Part shown: piece by piece, positions 42,697-53,766 of the stretch
Layout: the number at the start of each line of letters is the position of its first letter
How positions within the stretch are numbered: the first letter of the stretch is position 1
NCBI RefSeq assembly: GCF_030296575.1
Contig: NZ_AP027729.1
Span: 682,001-746,000, forward strand
Reading direction: 5' to 3'
From: Paraoerskovia sediminicola
GTDB taxonomy: Bacteria; Actinomycetota; Actinomycetes; Actinomycetales; Cellulomonadaceae
Length of the DNA: 64,000 bases
Made by a program: the position numbers and the translations under genes
The notes under the pieces: generated by a model
Databases searched by the model: none
Seen by the model: the letters and a program-made list of their open reading frames with translations, nothing else
Told to the model about the DNA's origin: nothing

Positions 42697-43643
42697 ATGC
42701 GCATCCTCGTCACCGGAGCCCGCGGACGCGTCGGCCGGGCCGCCGTCGTCCACCTCGTCGAGCACGGCCACGAGGTGACCGCGACCGACGTGGTCCCCGT
42801 GGTCTTCAGCCCTCCCGCAGGCCCGTCCACCCCGACCTCGGTGGCGGACGACGTCCCGTACGTCCAGGCCGACCTCGCCGACGCCGGTCAGGTCTTCTCG
42901 CTGGTGGGGGCTGGGCCGAGCGCGAGGGCGGCCCCAAGCCGGGTCGCTTCGACGCCGTCGTCCACGCGGGAGCGTTCCCCGCGCCCGGGCGGCACGCGCC
43001 CGACGTCCTGTTCCGCAACAACGTCATGGGCGTCTTCAACGTCGTCGAGGCCTGCGTGCGCTGGGGCGTGCCGCGGATCGTCAACATCTCGAGCGAGACG
43101 GCGCCCGGCTTCCCGTTCGCCGAGCGGCCGACGTGGCCGCAGTACCTGCCCATCGACGAGGAGCACCCGCTCGAGCCCCAGGACCCGTACGGGCTGGGCA
43201 AGGTCGTGGGCGAGCAGATCTGCGACGCCGCCGTCCGGCGCTCCGACCTGCGGGCGATCTCGCTGCGGCCCACGTGGGTGCAGGAGGACTCGACGTACGA
43301 GCCGTTCCTCGGGCCGATCATCGCCGACCCCGACGCGCAGATGAAGAACGGCTGGTCGTACATCGACGCCCGCGACCTCGCCGAGGCGATCCGGCTCGCG
43401 GCGACCACCGACCTGCCCGGTCACGAGGTCTTCTACATCTCGGCGGCCGACACCGTCGGCGGCCGGGACCTCCACGAGTCCTGGCGTCGCGTCTTCCCCG
43501 ACGCCCCGACCGAGCTGCGCGCCGTCGACCGGCCCGACGCAGGCGGGACCTCGACCGCGAAGGCCCAGCGGCTGCTCGGGTGGGCGCCGCGCCGGTCGTG
43601 GAGCGACCACCTCGACGCCGACGGACGACGCCTCGACGCCTGA
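42697..43643 (+). pseudogene. NAD-dependent epimerase/dehydratase, frame broken (probable assembly error)
   Basis: About 315 residues when restored: an extended SDR. The cofactor motif TGARGRVGRAA is at residues 6-16, and the catalytic YGLGK near residue 167, preceded by NISSE. The break is at five G (42906-42910); a sixth gives LVGGWAEREGGPKPGRFDAV. The C-terminal substrate region is intact. It lies between the kinase-like gene and a second epimerase-like gene. The substrate is unknown; nucleotide sugars or uronates (for example a uronate dehydrogenase activity) are possible given the neighbours. Confidence 0.8.
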
Positions 43644-43691
43644 CCGTCGACCGTGCGGCCAGCACCACGACAGCCTGGCACGATGGCGAGC

Positions 43692-44685
43692 ATGAACCCA
43701 CAGAGCATCCTGTTCGTCGGCGGCAGCGGCATCATCAGCGCGGCGAGCGTGACCCGGGCCGTCGAGGCGGGCCACCGCGTCACGGTCCTGAACCGCGGCG
43801 CGTCGACGACGCGACCCCTGCCCGCGGAGGTCGAGACGCTGCGGGCCGACGCCGAGGACTCCGCGTCGGTCGACGCCGCGCTCGGGTCGCGGGAGTTCGA
43901 CGTCGTCGCGCAGTTCCGGGCCTTCTCCCCGGTCACGTCGCCGAGGACGTCGCGCGCTTCACCGGCCGGGTCGGTCAGTACGTGTTCATCAGCTCGGCGT
44001 CGGCGTACCAGAAGCCGCCGTCGCGCCTGCCCGTGACCGAGTCGACGCCGCTGGTCAACCCGTTCTGGCAGTACTCGCGCGACAAGGCCGCGTGCGAGGA
44101 CGTGCTGGTCGCGGCGCACCGCGAGGACGGGTTCCCGGCGACGATCGTGCGCCCGTCGCACACCTACGACCGCACCCTGCTGCCGACGTCCGGCGGCTGG
44201 ACCGACGTGGCCCGCCTGCGCGCGGGGCGCCCCGTCGTCGTCCACGGGGACGGGACCACGCAGTGGACGCTCACCCACACCCGCGACTTCGCCGTGGGGT
44301 TCGTCGGGTTGCTCGGCCACCCTCTCGCCGTGGGCGACGCCTTCACGATCACCGGTAACCACGCGCCGACGTGGGACCAGATCTACCGCTGGCTCGCCGC
44401 GGCCGCGGGGTCGACGAGCCCGACCTGGTGCACGTCGCCTCCGAGACGATCGCGGCGGTCGACCCCGAGCTCGGTGCAGGGCTGCTCGGCGACAAGGCGC
44501 ACTCGATGGTGTTCGACTGCTCGAAGCTGCGCGCCCTGGTCCCGGAGTTCGGCACGACGATCCGCTACGACCAGGCAGCCCACGAGCAGATCGCCTGGTT
44601 CGAGGCGAACCCGGAGGCCCAGCGCGTGGACCCCGGGCTCGACGCGACGTTCGACCGGCTGGTCGCGCACGCGCGCAGCATCTGA
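43692..44685 (+). pseudogene. NAD-dependent epimerase-like atypical SDR, frame broken twice (probable assembly errors)
   Basis: About 331 residues when restored. The N-terminal FVGGSGIISAASV replaces the usual TGxxGxxG and is typical of the CSP41-like atypical SDR group. The catalytic YSRDK is near residue 135, with SSASAY before it. Breaks occur at four C (43927-43930) and four G (44407-44410); one added base each restores SPGHVAEDVARF and AAAAGVDEPDLVHVA. The start at 43692 has GGCGAG upstream; an ATG at 43683 is also possible. It ends 13 bp before the convergent LacI gene. Function unknown. Confidence 0.78.
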
Positions 44686-44698
44686 CCCCGCGACCCGC

Positions 44699-45757
44699 TC
44701 AGGTCGAGTCGCGCACCACGAGCGACGTCTGCAGCGTGATCGCCGCCGGGTCCTGCCCGTCGATCACGTCGAGCAGCAGCCGCACCATCTCCGAGCTGAT
44801 CCGCTCGAACGGCTGCCGCATCGTCGTCAGCGCAGGGTGCAGCGACCCCGCGACGCCGGAGTCGTCGAACCCGCCGACGGCGACGTCCTCGGGCACGCGC
44901 CGTCCGGCCGCGAGGAGCGCGACGAGCGCACCGGCGGCCATGAGGTCGGACCCGACGAACACGGCATCGAGGTCCGGCCGGCGCTCGAGGAGCTCCGCCA
45001 TCGCCCGCCGCCCGCTGTCGCGCGAGTAGTCGCCGTGCGCGACGAGCGACTCGTCGTACAGGTCGCCGAGCTCCTCCCGGAACCCCTGCAGCCGCAGCGT
45101 CCCGCCGGGGGTGTCGAGCGGGCCCGTGATCATCGCGACGCGCCGCCGCCCGGAGTCGAGCAGGTGCCGCGTCATCGTGCGCCCGCCGCCGAGGTCGTCG
45201 GCCGCGACGAACCCGACCTTGCCCTCGAACCCGAGCGGGACCCCGACGGCGACGGTCGGGACGTCGTGCTTGAGCAGCTCGCCGACCATCGGGTTGTCCT
45301 GGTGCGAGCTGATCAGCAGGACGCCGTCGACGTGCCCCGCGGCGACGTACGCGCCGATGCGGCGACGCTCCTGCGGGGTGCCCGCCACCATGAGCAGCAG
45401 CGGCATCTCGCGCTTCGCGAGCTCCTCGGCGGCCCCACGCAGCAGGACCGAGAAGTTCGGGTCGTCGAACAGCAGGTGGTGCGGCTCGGTGAGCAGGAAC
45501 GCGATCGAGTTGGACCGCCCCGTCACCAGGCTGCGCGCGTGCTGGTTCGCCGAGTACCCCGTGCTGCGGATCGCCTCGTTGACCGCCGCGAGCGCGTCGG
45601 GCGAGACCCAGTGGCCGCCGTTGATGACCCGGGAGACCGTGCCGCGGGAGACCCCGGCGGCGGCAGCGACGTCCCTGATGGTCGGACGACGGCGCGCACC
45701 TCGCGCCTGCTCGCCCCGCTCCGCCGTCGGCTCCACGGGACGCGAGTCTACGGACAC
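44699..45757 (-). CDS. LacI-family regulator of the galactan operon
   Basis: A 352-residue LacI/GalR regulator. After a short charged leader the helix-turn-helix TIRDVAAAAGVSRGTVSRVI occupies residues 26-45, followed by the hinge NGGHWVSPDAL and the sensor domain (VAVGGFDDSGVAGSLHPALTTM near 300). The start is GTG at 45757. It is the last gene of the binding protein-permease-permease-LacI operon, with 79 bp separating it from the permease. It probably controls this operon and the divergent GH42 and GH53 genes; that is inferred from arrangement. Likely ligand: galactose or galacto-oligosaccharide. Confidence 0.9.
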   Translation of the reverse strand: MSVDSRPVEPTAERGEQARGARRRPTIRDVAAAAGVSRGTVSRVINGGHWVSPDALAAVNEAIRSTGYSANQHARSLVTGRSNSIAFLLTEPHHLLFDDPNFSVLLRGAAEELAKREMPLLLMVAGTPQERRRIGAYVAAGHVDGVLLISSHQDNPMVGELLKHDVPTVAVGVPLGFEGKVGFVAADDLGGGRTMTRHLLDSGRRRVAMITGPLDTPGGTLRLQGFREELGDLYDESLVAHGDYSRDSGRRAMAELLERRPDLDAVFVGSDLMAAGALVALLAAGRRVPEDVAVGGFDDSGVAGSLHPALTTMRQPFERISSEMVRLLLDVIDGQDPAAITLQTSLVVRDST

Positions 45758-45836
45758 GTCGCACCTGCCGCGTCGCGACGGGGCCCCCGGGAGCGCCGCG
45801 CGCGTCGGCCCTCCGCGGGTGGGCAGGTCCTGCCGG

Positions 45837-46781
45837 TCACGCCTTCACACCGCCTGCCGCCAGGTCGACCTGCCAGAACCGCTGGAGCAGGAGGAACAGC
45901 CCGACGAGCGGGATGATCGACAGCAGGGCTCCGGTGATGACGAGCGTGTAGAGCGCGGGCTGCGACGCACCCTGGTTGAGCAGCCCGGAGAGGCCGACCG
46001 TGAGCGGGAACAGCTTGTCGTCGCCGAGCATGATGTACGGGAGCATGAAGTTGTTCCAGATCGCGACGAACTGGAAGAGGAACACCGTGACGAGCCCGGG
46101 CAGCATCATGGGCACCGCGATGGCGGCGAAGGTCCGCGCCTCGCTCGCACCGTCGGTGCGGGCGGCCTCGACGATCTCGTCGGGCACCGACGCGGCCGCG
46201 TAGATGCGCGCGAGGTAGATGCCGTAGGGGCTGATGATGCTGGGCAGCAGCACCGACCAGTAGGTGTTGGTCAGCCCGATCTGGGCGAGCAGGAGGTACT
46301 GCGGGATCGCGAGCACGACCCCGGGCACCAGCACGCCGGCGAGGAGCAGGTTGAACACGACCGTCTTGCCGCGGAACCGGTACTTGGCCAGGGCGTACCC
46401 CGCCATCGCGGAGACGATCACCGACAGCGCGGCGCCGACGCCGGCGTAGATCGCGGTGTTGAGCATCCAGCGCCAGAACAGCCCGTCGCGGTACGCGTTG
46501 AGGTCGCCGACGTTGTCGAGCAGGTGCGTCGACGGCGCGAAGGTGAAGGTCGAGAAGAGCTCACCGCCCGACTTCGTGGAGGCGACGACCACCCAGAGCA
46601 CGGGCAGCAGGCAGTAGGCGGCGCCGAGGAGCAGGATCCCCGTGCTGACCGCGGACGGGCGCTCGCCCACCCCGCGGTCGGCCTTGCGGCCGGGACGGGG
46701 GCTGGTCGGGCGGCGCGTGCCCGACGAGGCGGCGGGGCGGGAGCCCGCGCGCGGAGCGCTGGTGGGGGCGTGGGTGGTCAT
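45837..46781 (-). CDS. ABC sugar permease (MalG/GanQ type)
   Basis: A 314-residue membrane protein with six transmembrane helices after a hydrophilic, Pro/Arg-rich N-terminal stretch of about 45 residues. The EAA loop VPDEIVEAARTDGASEARTF (near residue 212) contacts the ATPase. The C-terminal WQVDLAAGGVKA is typical of this family. The ATG overlaps the stop of the partner permease by one base (TGATG), so they are translated together. Importer of galacto-oligosaccharides, inferred from the adjacent galactanase and beta-galactosidase. Confidence 0.9.
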   Translation of the reverse strand: MTTHAPTSAPRAGSRPAASSGTRRPTSPRPGRKADRGVGERPSAVSTGILLLGAAYCLLPVLWVVVASTKSGGELFSTFTFAPSTHLLDNVGDLNAYRDGLFWRWMLNTAIYAGVGAALSVIVSAMAGYALAKYRFRGKTVVFNLLLAGVLVPGVVLAIPQYLLLAQIGLTNTYWSVLLPSIISPYGIYLARIYAAASVPDEIVEAARTDGASEARTFAAIAVPMMLPGLVTVFLFQFVAIWNNFMLPYIMLGDDKLFPLTVGLSGLLNQGASQPALYTLVITGALLSIIPLVGLFLLLQRFWQVDLAAGGVKA

Positions 46782-47731
46782 CACTTCTCCTGACCGAAGG
46801 CGCGGCTCTGCACGAGGCGCAGGAACCCGAACGAGAGCACGAACGTCGCGAGCGCGATGATCACCGAGGTCGCGGCGGCCGAGTAGAGGTCGCCGCGGAC
46901 GAACGCGTCGCGGTAGACCTTCATCAGCGGGGTCCACGTGCTCGAGATGGTGTTGGACAGGGGCTTGAGCGTCGTCGGCTCGGCGAACACCTGGAGCGTC
47001 GCGATCATCGAGAAGACGGACGTCATGATGATCGACGGCACCACGATGGGGATCTTGATGCGCAGCGCGATCCCCTTCTGCGTGCACCCGTCCAGCTCCG
47101 CGGCCTCGTAGAGCTCGCTCGGGATCGCCTTGAGAGCTGTGTAGATGACGACCATGTTGAACCCGGTGCCGCCCCAGACCGCGATGTTCGCCACGGCGAA
47201 CATGACGAGGTCGGACGAGAACAGCGAGGGGACGTCCCAGCCGAGCTGGTCGAAGACGTAATAGAAGGGGCTGACGCCCGGGAGGTAGAGGAACCCCCAC
47301 AGGAGCGACGAGATGACCGCGGGGACGGCGTACGGCAGGAAGATCGAGATCCTCGAGAAGCCTCGGGCGCGCGTGCGCCGCGAGTCGAGCAGCAGCGCGA
47401 ACAGCAGCGCGAGGCCGAGCATCGTCGGCACGACGAGCAGGCCGTAGATGCCGACGCGCCCGACGGACGCGAGGAACTCGGGGTCGGCGAGCGACTGTGC
47501 GTAGTTGGAGAAGCCGTTCCACACCTCGGTGCGCGAGTCCGCCCCGAGCCCGAGCCCGCTGACCTGCTCGGTGCGGAAGCTCATGTACACGGAGTAGAGG
47601 ATCGGCAGCGCGAGGAAGACGACGAACAGCGCGATCGCGGGCGAGAGGAATGCCCAGGGCGCGAGGCGCCGTCTGGTCCGGCGGGCCGGTCTGGTCGTGC
47701 CGGTGCGCGGCGGCGACGTCGTGGTGGTCAC
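46781..47731 (-). CDS. ABC sugar permease (MalF/GanP type)
   Basis: A 316-residue membrane protein with six transmembrane helices. The start chosen is GTG at 47731, because AGGAG lies 6-10 bases upstream; the ATG 51 bases further upstream lacks this. Conserved segments are WAFLSPAIALFVVFLALPI and the EAA loop YTALKAIPSELYEAAELDGCTQ (about residues 199-220). It forms the channel with the permease at 45837. A hairpin at 47818-47848 separates it from the binding-protein gene. Confidence 0.88.
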   Translation of the reverse strand: MTTTTSPPRTGTTRPARRTRRRLAPWAFLSPAIALFVVFLALPILYSVYMSFRTEQVSGLGLGADSRTEVWNGFSNYAQSLADPEFLASVGRVGIYGLLVVPTMLGLALLFALLLDSRRTRARGFSRISIFLPYAVPAVISSLLWGFLYLPGVSPFYYVFDQLGWDVPSLFSSDLVMFAVANIAVWGGTGFNMVVIYTALKAIPSELYEAAELDGCTQKGIALRIKIPIVVPSIIMTSVFSMIATLQVFAEPTTLKPLSNTISSTWTPLMKVYRDAFVRGDLYSAAATSVIIALATFVLSFGFLRLVQSRAFGQEK

Positions 47732-47817
47732 AGGGGCTCCTGGGTCGGGCGAGCGGTTCGTTCGTGGTCGGTGCGGTGGCACCGGTCGGTCGCAGGCGTG
47801 TCCTGTGCCCGACGGCG

Positions 47818-47848
47818 GCCGGCCGCCCGGGTGGTCCGGGCGGCCGGC
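47818..47848 (-). terminator. Intercistronic hairpin after the binding-protein gene
   Basis: A perfect 13-bp stem (47818-47830 with 47836-47848) with the loop GTGGT lies 7 bases behind the binding-protein stop and before the permease start. It is the third example in the window of a hairpin at this place in an importer operon. Confidence 0.75.
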
Positions 47849-47855
47849 TGGTGGG

Positions 47856-49202
47856 TCACTCCGAGACGTTGAACCCGGAGTTCTTCAGGTCGTCGAGCGT
47901 GGTCGACTGCATGGTGTCGACCGCGTCGAGGAACTCGGCCTGCGACTTCGACTCGGCGGCCTTGCCGAACGCGTCGTTGTACGCGGAGAACGCGACGTTG
48001 ACGTTGGGTCCGTACGTGAAGCTCCCGGCCGTGTCGGCGATCTCACCGGCGAGCTCGTAGAAGTTCTCCTGGTTGGAGAAGAACGCCGGGGGCTCGGCCA
48101 GCGCCTCGGCCTGCGCCGGGGTGTAGGCCGGGTAGATGCCGGCCTCCTTCACGAGGGCGTTCACGGCCTCCTGGTCGGTGTTGAGCCAGGTGATGAACTC
48201 TGCGGCCTGCTCCGGGTGCTCCGACTGCGTCGTGACACCGGTGGCCGAGCCGCCCCAGTTGCCGGTCGCGGGCGCCGAGGCGTCCCACTGCGGCATGGCG
48301 GCCATCTCCCACGTGCCGGCGGTGTCGGGCGCGTTGCCCTCGAGGACGCCGGGCGCCCAGACGGCCGAGAGCCACCCGATCTGGGTGCCGTCGTTGAGGG
48401 CTGCGTTCCATTCCGGCGTGTACATCGGCTTGTTGTCGATGACGCCCTCCTCGACGAGGCCACCCCAGTAGTCGGCGACCTTCTTGGTGGCCTCGCTGTC
48501 GATGTCGACGCTCCAGGCGTCGCCGTCGATGCCCCACCACGAGGCGCCGGCCTGCTGCGAGAGCCCGGTGAACCAGCCCGCGTCGGTGGCGGAGAAGGTG
48601 CCGAGGTACATGTCCGAGTCAGCCTCGTTGACGGTGCGCGCCGCGTCGGCGAACTCCTCCCACGTCGTCGGGACGTCGAGCCCGAGCTCCTCGAACACGT
48701 CGGCGCGGTAGTAGAACTCCATCGGGCCGGAGTCCTGCGGGACGGCGTAGACGGCGTCCGACCCGAGGGTCACCCCGTTCCACACGCCCTCCGGGAAGCC
48801 GGAGGCGACGTCGTCGCCGACGTTCCCGGCGATGTCCGCGAGCGCGTCGGACGACACGAGCGTCGGGATCTTCTGGTACTCGGCCTGCATGATGTCGGGC
48901 GCGCCGCTGCCGGCCTTGATCGCGGTGAGGAGCTTCGTGACCGCAGGGTCGCCGCCGTCCTGCTTGTTGACCGTGACCTGGATGTCGGGGTTCTCGGCGT
49001 TCCAGAGGTCGACGACCTTCTCCATGTTCGGGGCCCAGGTCCAGAACGTGAGGTCGACCGGACCCGCTGCAGCGGTGTCGCCGGAGTCGCCGGCATCCCC
49101 CGAACCCGCGCTGTCGCCGGCGTCGGAGCTGCTGCACCCGGCAGCAAGAAGTGCGGTGGTCGCGAGCAGTGCCGCGACCTTCGTGCCTGTGGTCAGGCGC
49201 AT
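47856..49202 (-). CDS. Sugar-binding lipoprotein of an ABC importer (galacto-oligosaccharide, CUT1 type)
   Basis: A 448-residue extracellular binding protein of family 1. The signal peptide ends in the lipobox LLAAGC (Cys near residue 23). A Gly/Asp/Ser-rich linker precedes the domain, which begins VDLTFWTWAPNMEKVVDLW. It is rich in Trp and acidic residues, as in carbohydrate-binding proteins. It heads the operon with two permeases and LacI and diverges from the GH42 gene, so galactan-derived oligosaccharides are the likely ligand. There is no ATPase in the operon. Confidence 0.9.
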   Translation of the reverse strand: MRLTTGTKVAALLATTALLAAGCSSSDAGDSAGSGDAGDSGDTAAAGPVDLTFWTWAPNMEKVVDLWNAENPDIQVTVNKQDGGDPAVTKLLTAIKAGSGAPDIMQAEYQKIPTLVSSDALADIAGNVGDDVASGFPEGVWNGVTLGSDAVYAVPQDSGPMEFYYRADVFEELGLDVPTTWEEFADAARTVNEADSDMYLGTFSATDAGWFTGLSQQAGASWWGIDGDAWSVDIDSEATKKVADYWGGLVEEGVIDNKPMYTPEWNAALNDGTQIGWLSAVWAPGVLEGNAPDTAGTWEMAAMPQWDASAPATGNWGGSATGVTTQSEHPEQAAEFITWLNTDQEAVNALVKEAGIYPAYTPAQAEALAEPPAFFSNQENFYELAGEIADTAGSFTYGPNVNVAFSAYNDAFGKAAESKSQAEFLDAVDTMQSTTLDDLKNSGFNVSE

Positions 49203-49278
49203 GTGTCCTCCTCGTCAAGGAACCATCGCGCCGTCGCGGATGGTTGCGGGTCGAGACGAGGCAGAACGCCCCGTCGAG

Positions 49279-49325
49279 ACTGTGCACGGTCACAGTAGCC
49301 GCACACTGTGCGGTCTTGTCAAGAC
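49279..49325. promoter_or_regulatory. Array of inverted repeats in the galactan divergent promoter
   Basis: ACTGTG (49279-49284), CACAGT (49291-49296) and ACTGTG (49305-49310) alternate at 12-14 base intervals, followed by GTCTTGTCAAGAC (49313-49325), a 6-1-6 inverted repeat. They lie between the binding-protein gene (start 49202) and GH42 (start 49405). They are candidate operators for the LacI regulator at 44699 or another factor. Confidence 0.45.
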
Positions 49326-49353
49326 TTGTGATCGTGGTGTTACCTAGGGCTAG

Positions 49354-51632
<2,279 letters not shown>

Positions 51633-51639
51633 CACGACG

Positions 51640-51658
51640 CACCCGCCGACCGCGGGTG
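51640..51658 (+). other. Small hairpin between the GH42 and GH53 genes
   Basis: Arms CACCCGC (51640-51646) and GCGGGTG (51652-51658) with a 5-base loop, followed by AGGAGG just before the GH53 ATG. Too short for a confident terminator, so GH42 and GH53 are probably co-transcribed. Confidence 0.4.
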
Positions 51659-51680
51659 ACGCACACGTCAAGGAGGACGT

Positions 51681-53584
51681 ATGAGGAGCACACGACGGAT
51701 CACGATCGCGGCCGGGGCGCTCGCCGCTCTGGCGGTCGCACTGCCCGGCGCCGCGCTCGCGGCACCCGGGGACGGGGAGCTCGTGAACCCCGGCTTCGAG
51801 GACGGGCTGTCCGGTTGGACGGTCTCGAGCACGACCGGGGACGACGCCGCGGCGAAGGTCGAGGGCGACGGCCACGAGGCGTCGTCCGGCCGGCTCACGC
51901 ACTGGGCCGACGAGGACTACGCGGTGACCACGAGCCAGTCCCTCGACGGGCTCGCCACCGGCTGGTGGACCGCGAGCGCGTGGGTCAAGTCAGGCGGCGC
52001 CCTCGACGCGACGCGCCTCGCGCTCACGGGGTGCGGGGTCGACGACTCGACCACCACACCCATCACCGAGCAGGACGACCGGTGGGTGCGTCTCGCGGTC
52101 TCCGCCTACGTCACCGACGGCGACTGCACGCTCTCGGTCGCGACCGACGGCGCGGCCGGCGCCTGGGCAACCATCGACGACGTCGTCCTGGAGCGGGGGC
52201 GCGTCACGCGTGAGGTGCGGGGCGGCGACCTGTCCGGCGTCGCGAAGAACGAGGACGTCGGCGCGACGTACGCCGACGCCGACGGGGCGCCTGGTGACCC
52301 GTACGAGATCCTCGCGGACGCGGGCATGAACCTCGGCCGTCTGAAGGTGTGGGTCGACCCGGCCGACGGGTACAACGAGATCACGCACGTGGTCGAGTCC
52401 GCGCGACGGATCACCGACGCGGGCATGGATCTCATGGTCGACTTCCACTACTCCGACCGGTGGACCGATCCCGGGGCGCAGGAGCCCCCGCCGCGTGGGC
52501 CGCCGACGCCGAGGCGTCCGACGACCCGACCGGCGTCATCGCCCAGCACGTGTACGAGCACACGCACGAGGTGCTCAGCGCCCTCGCCGACGCGGGGATC
52601 ACCGCCGACTACGTGCAGGTGGGCAACGAGATCAACCCGGGCATGATGGCGCCCTACGGCCAGACCTGGAGTTTCGCCGACGACTCCGGGGCCCACTGGG
52701 ACGACCTCGCCGCGTTCCTCACCGCCGGGTACGACGCGGTCAAGGACGTCGACGCGAGCACGCAGACGATCCTGCACCTCACGAACATCAACAACGGGAT
52801 CGGCTCGCTGACCTGGTGGTTCGACGAGGTGACCGCGCGCGACGTGCCGTTCGACGTCGTCGGGCTCTCCTACTACGGCTACTGGCACGGCAGCCTCGGC
52901 GACCTGCAGGACGCCGTGACCACGCTCTCGGACCGCTACGACCGCGACGTCGTGGTCGTCGAGACCGCCTACCCGTTCACGCTCGAGGACGACACGGACT
53001 CCTCCTGGGAGAACGTCATCGACCGCGAGAGCGAGCTCGTCCAGGGGTACCCGGCGACGATCGCAGGACAGGCCGCAGCCCTGCGCGCGGTGCAGGACAC
53101 GGTCGCGTCGGCCCCCGGCGGCCGCGGGATCGGCTCCGTCTACTGGGAGCCGGCCTGGACCGATGCCGCAGGCAACGGCTGGGACCCCGAGGACCCGACG
53201 TCGGGCAACGCGTGGGAGAACCAGGCGCTGTTCGACTTCGACGGACAGCTCCTCGCCGGCGCCTCCGAGCTCGCCCCGGACGCCGCCGACTCCGCCTGGT
53301 CGAGGGCCGCGGTCTACGACACGGGTGACGTCGTCCTGCACGACGGCGCGGCCTACCGGGCGGGTTGGTGGACGTCCGGCGACGTGCCCGGCGCCTCGCC
53401 CTGGTCGGCGTGGCAGTCCGTCGCCGAGTCGGACGACGAGGGGTCCGCGGCCTGGTCCACGACGACCGTGTACGACACCGGTGACGTCGTGTCCTTCGAC
53501 GGTGCGTACTGGACCGCGAGATGGTGGACGAGGAACCAGCAGCCCGGCTCGACGCCGTACGGCCCCTGGGTGCGGACGCCGTAG
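51681..53584 (+). pseudogene. Secreted endo-beta-1,4-galactanase, GH53, with carbohydrate-binding modules; frame broken (probable assembly error)
   Basis: About 634 residues when restored. A signal peptide (cleavage near residue 28, ALA) leads to a beta-sandwich module starting LVNPGFEDGLSGWTV (residues 34-175). The GH53 domain follows (about 185-520): acid/base Glu in YVQVGNEINPG and nucleophile Glu in VVVVETAYPF. Two WWT-containing CBM5/12-like modules form the C-terminus, alike to those of the lyase at 435-6146. The break is at five C (52485-52489); a sixth gives GAQEPPAAWAADAEASDD. It would cut the galactan side chains of RG-I outside the cell; products enter through the importer encoded at 45837-49202. 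Confidence 0.9.
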
Positions 53585-53698
53585 CTCCTCGTCGCCCTCC
53601 CTCCCCGCCGACCCGCACACCGCGCGGGTCGCGCTCGGCCTGTCGCCGCAGGGCTCGCGCGCTCTGGGAGGGCGGGCGGAGGCCGGCGGGTACGACGA

Positions 53699-53730
53699 GG
53701 CCCCGACCCACCTCGCGGTGGGTCGGGGCC
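53699..53730. terminator. Bidirectional terminator between GH53 and clpC
   Basis: A perfect 14-bp stem (53699-53712 with 53717-53730) with the loop TCGC lies between the convergent GH53 and clpC genes, flanked by complementary CGACGA/TCGTCG sequences that may extend it. Confidence 0.85.
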
Positions 53731-53766
53731 ATCGTCGTCGTTCAGGGCGCTACGCGCCGGACGGCG

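Noticed and set aside
47732..47782. Upstream ATG (47782) for the MalF-type permease
   Set aside because: GTG at 47731 has AGGAG at the right distance, and the extra residues upstream show no family similarity.
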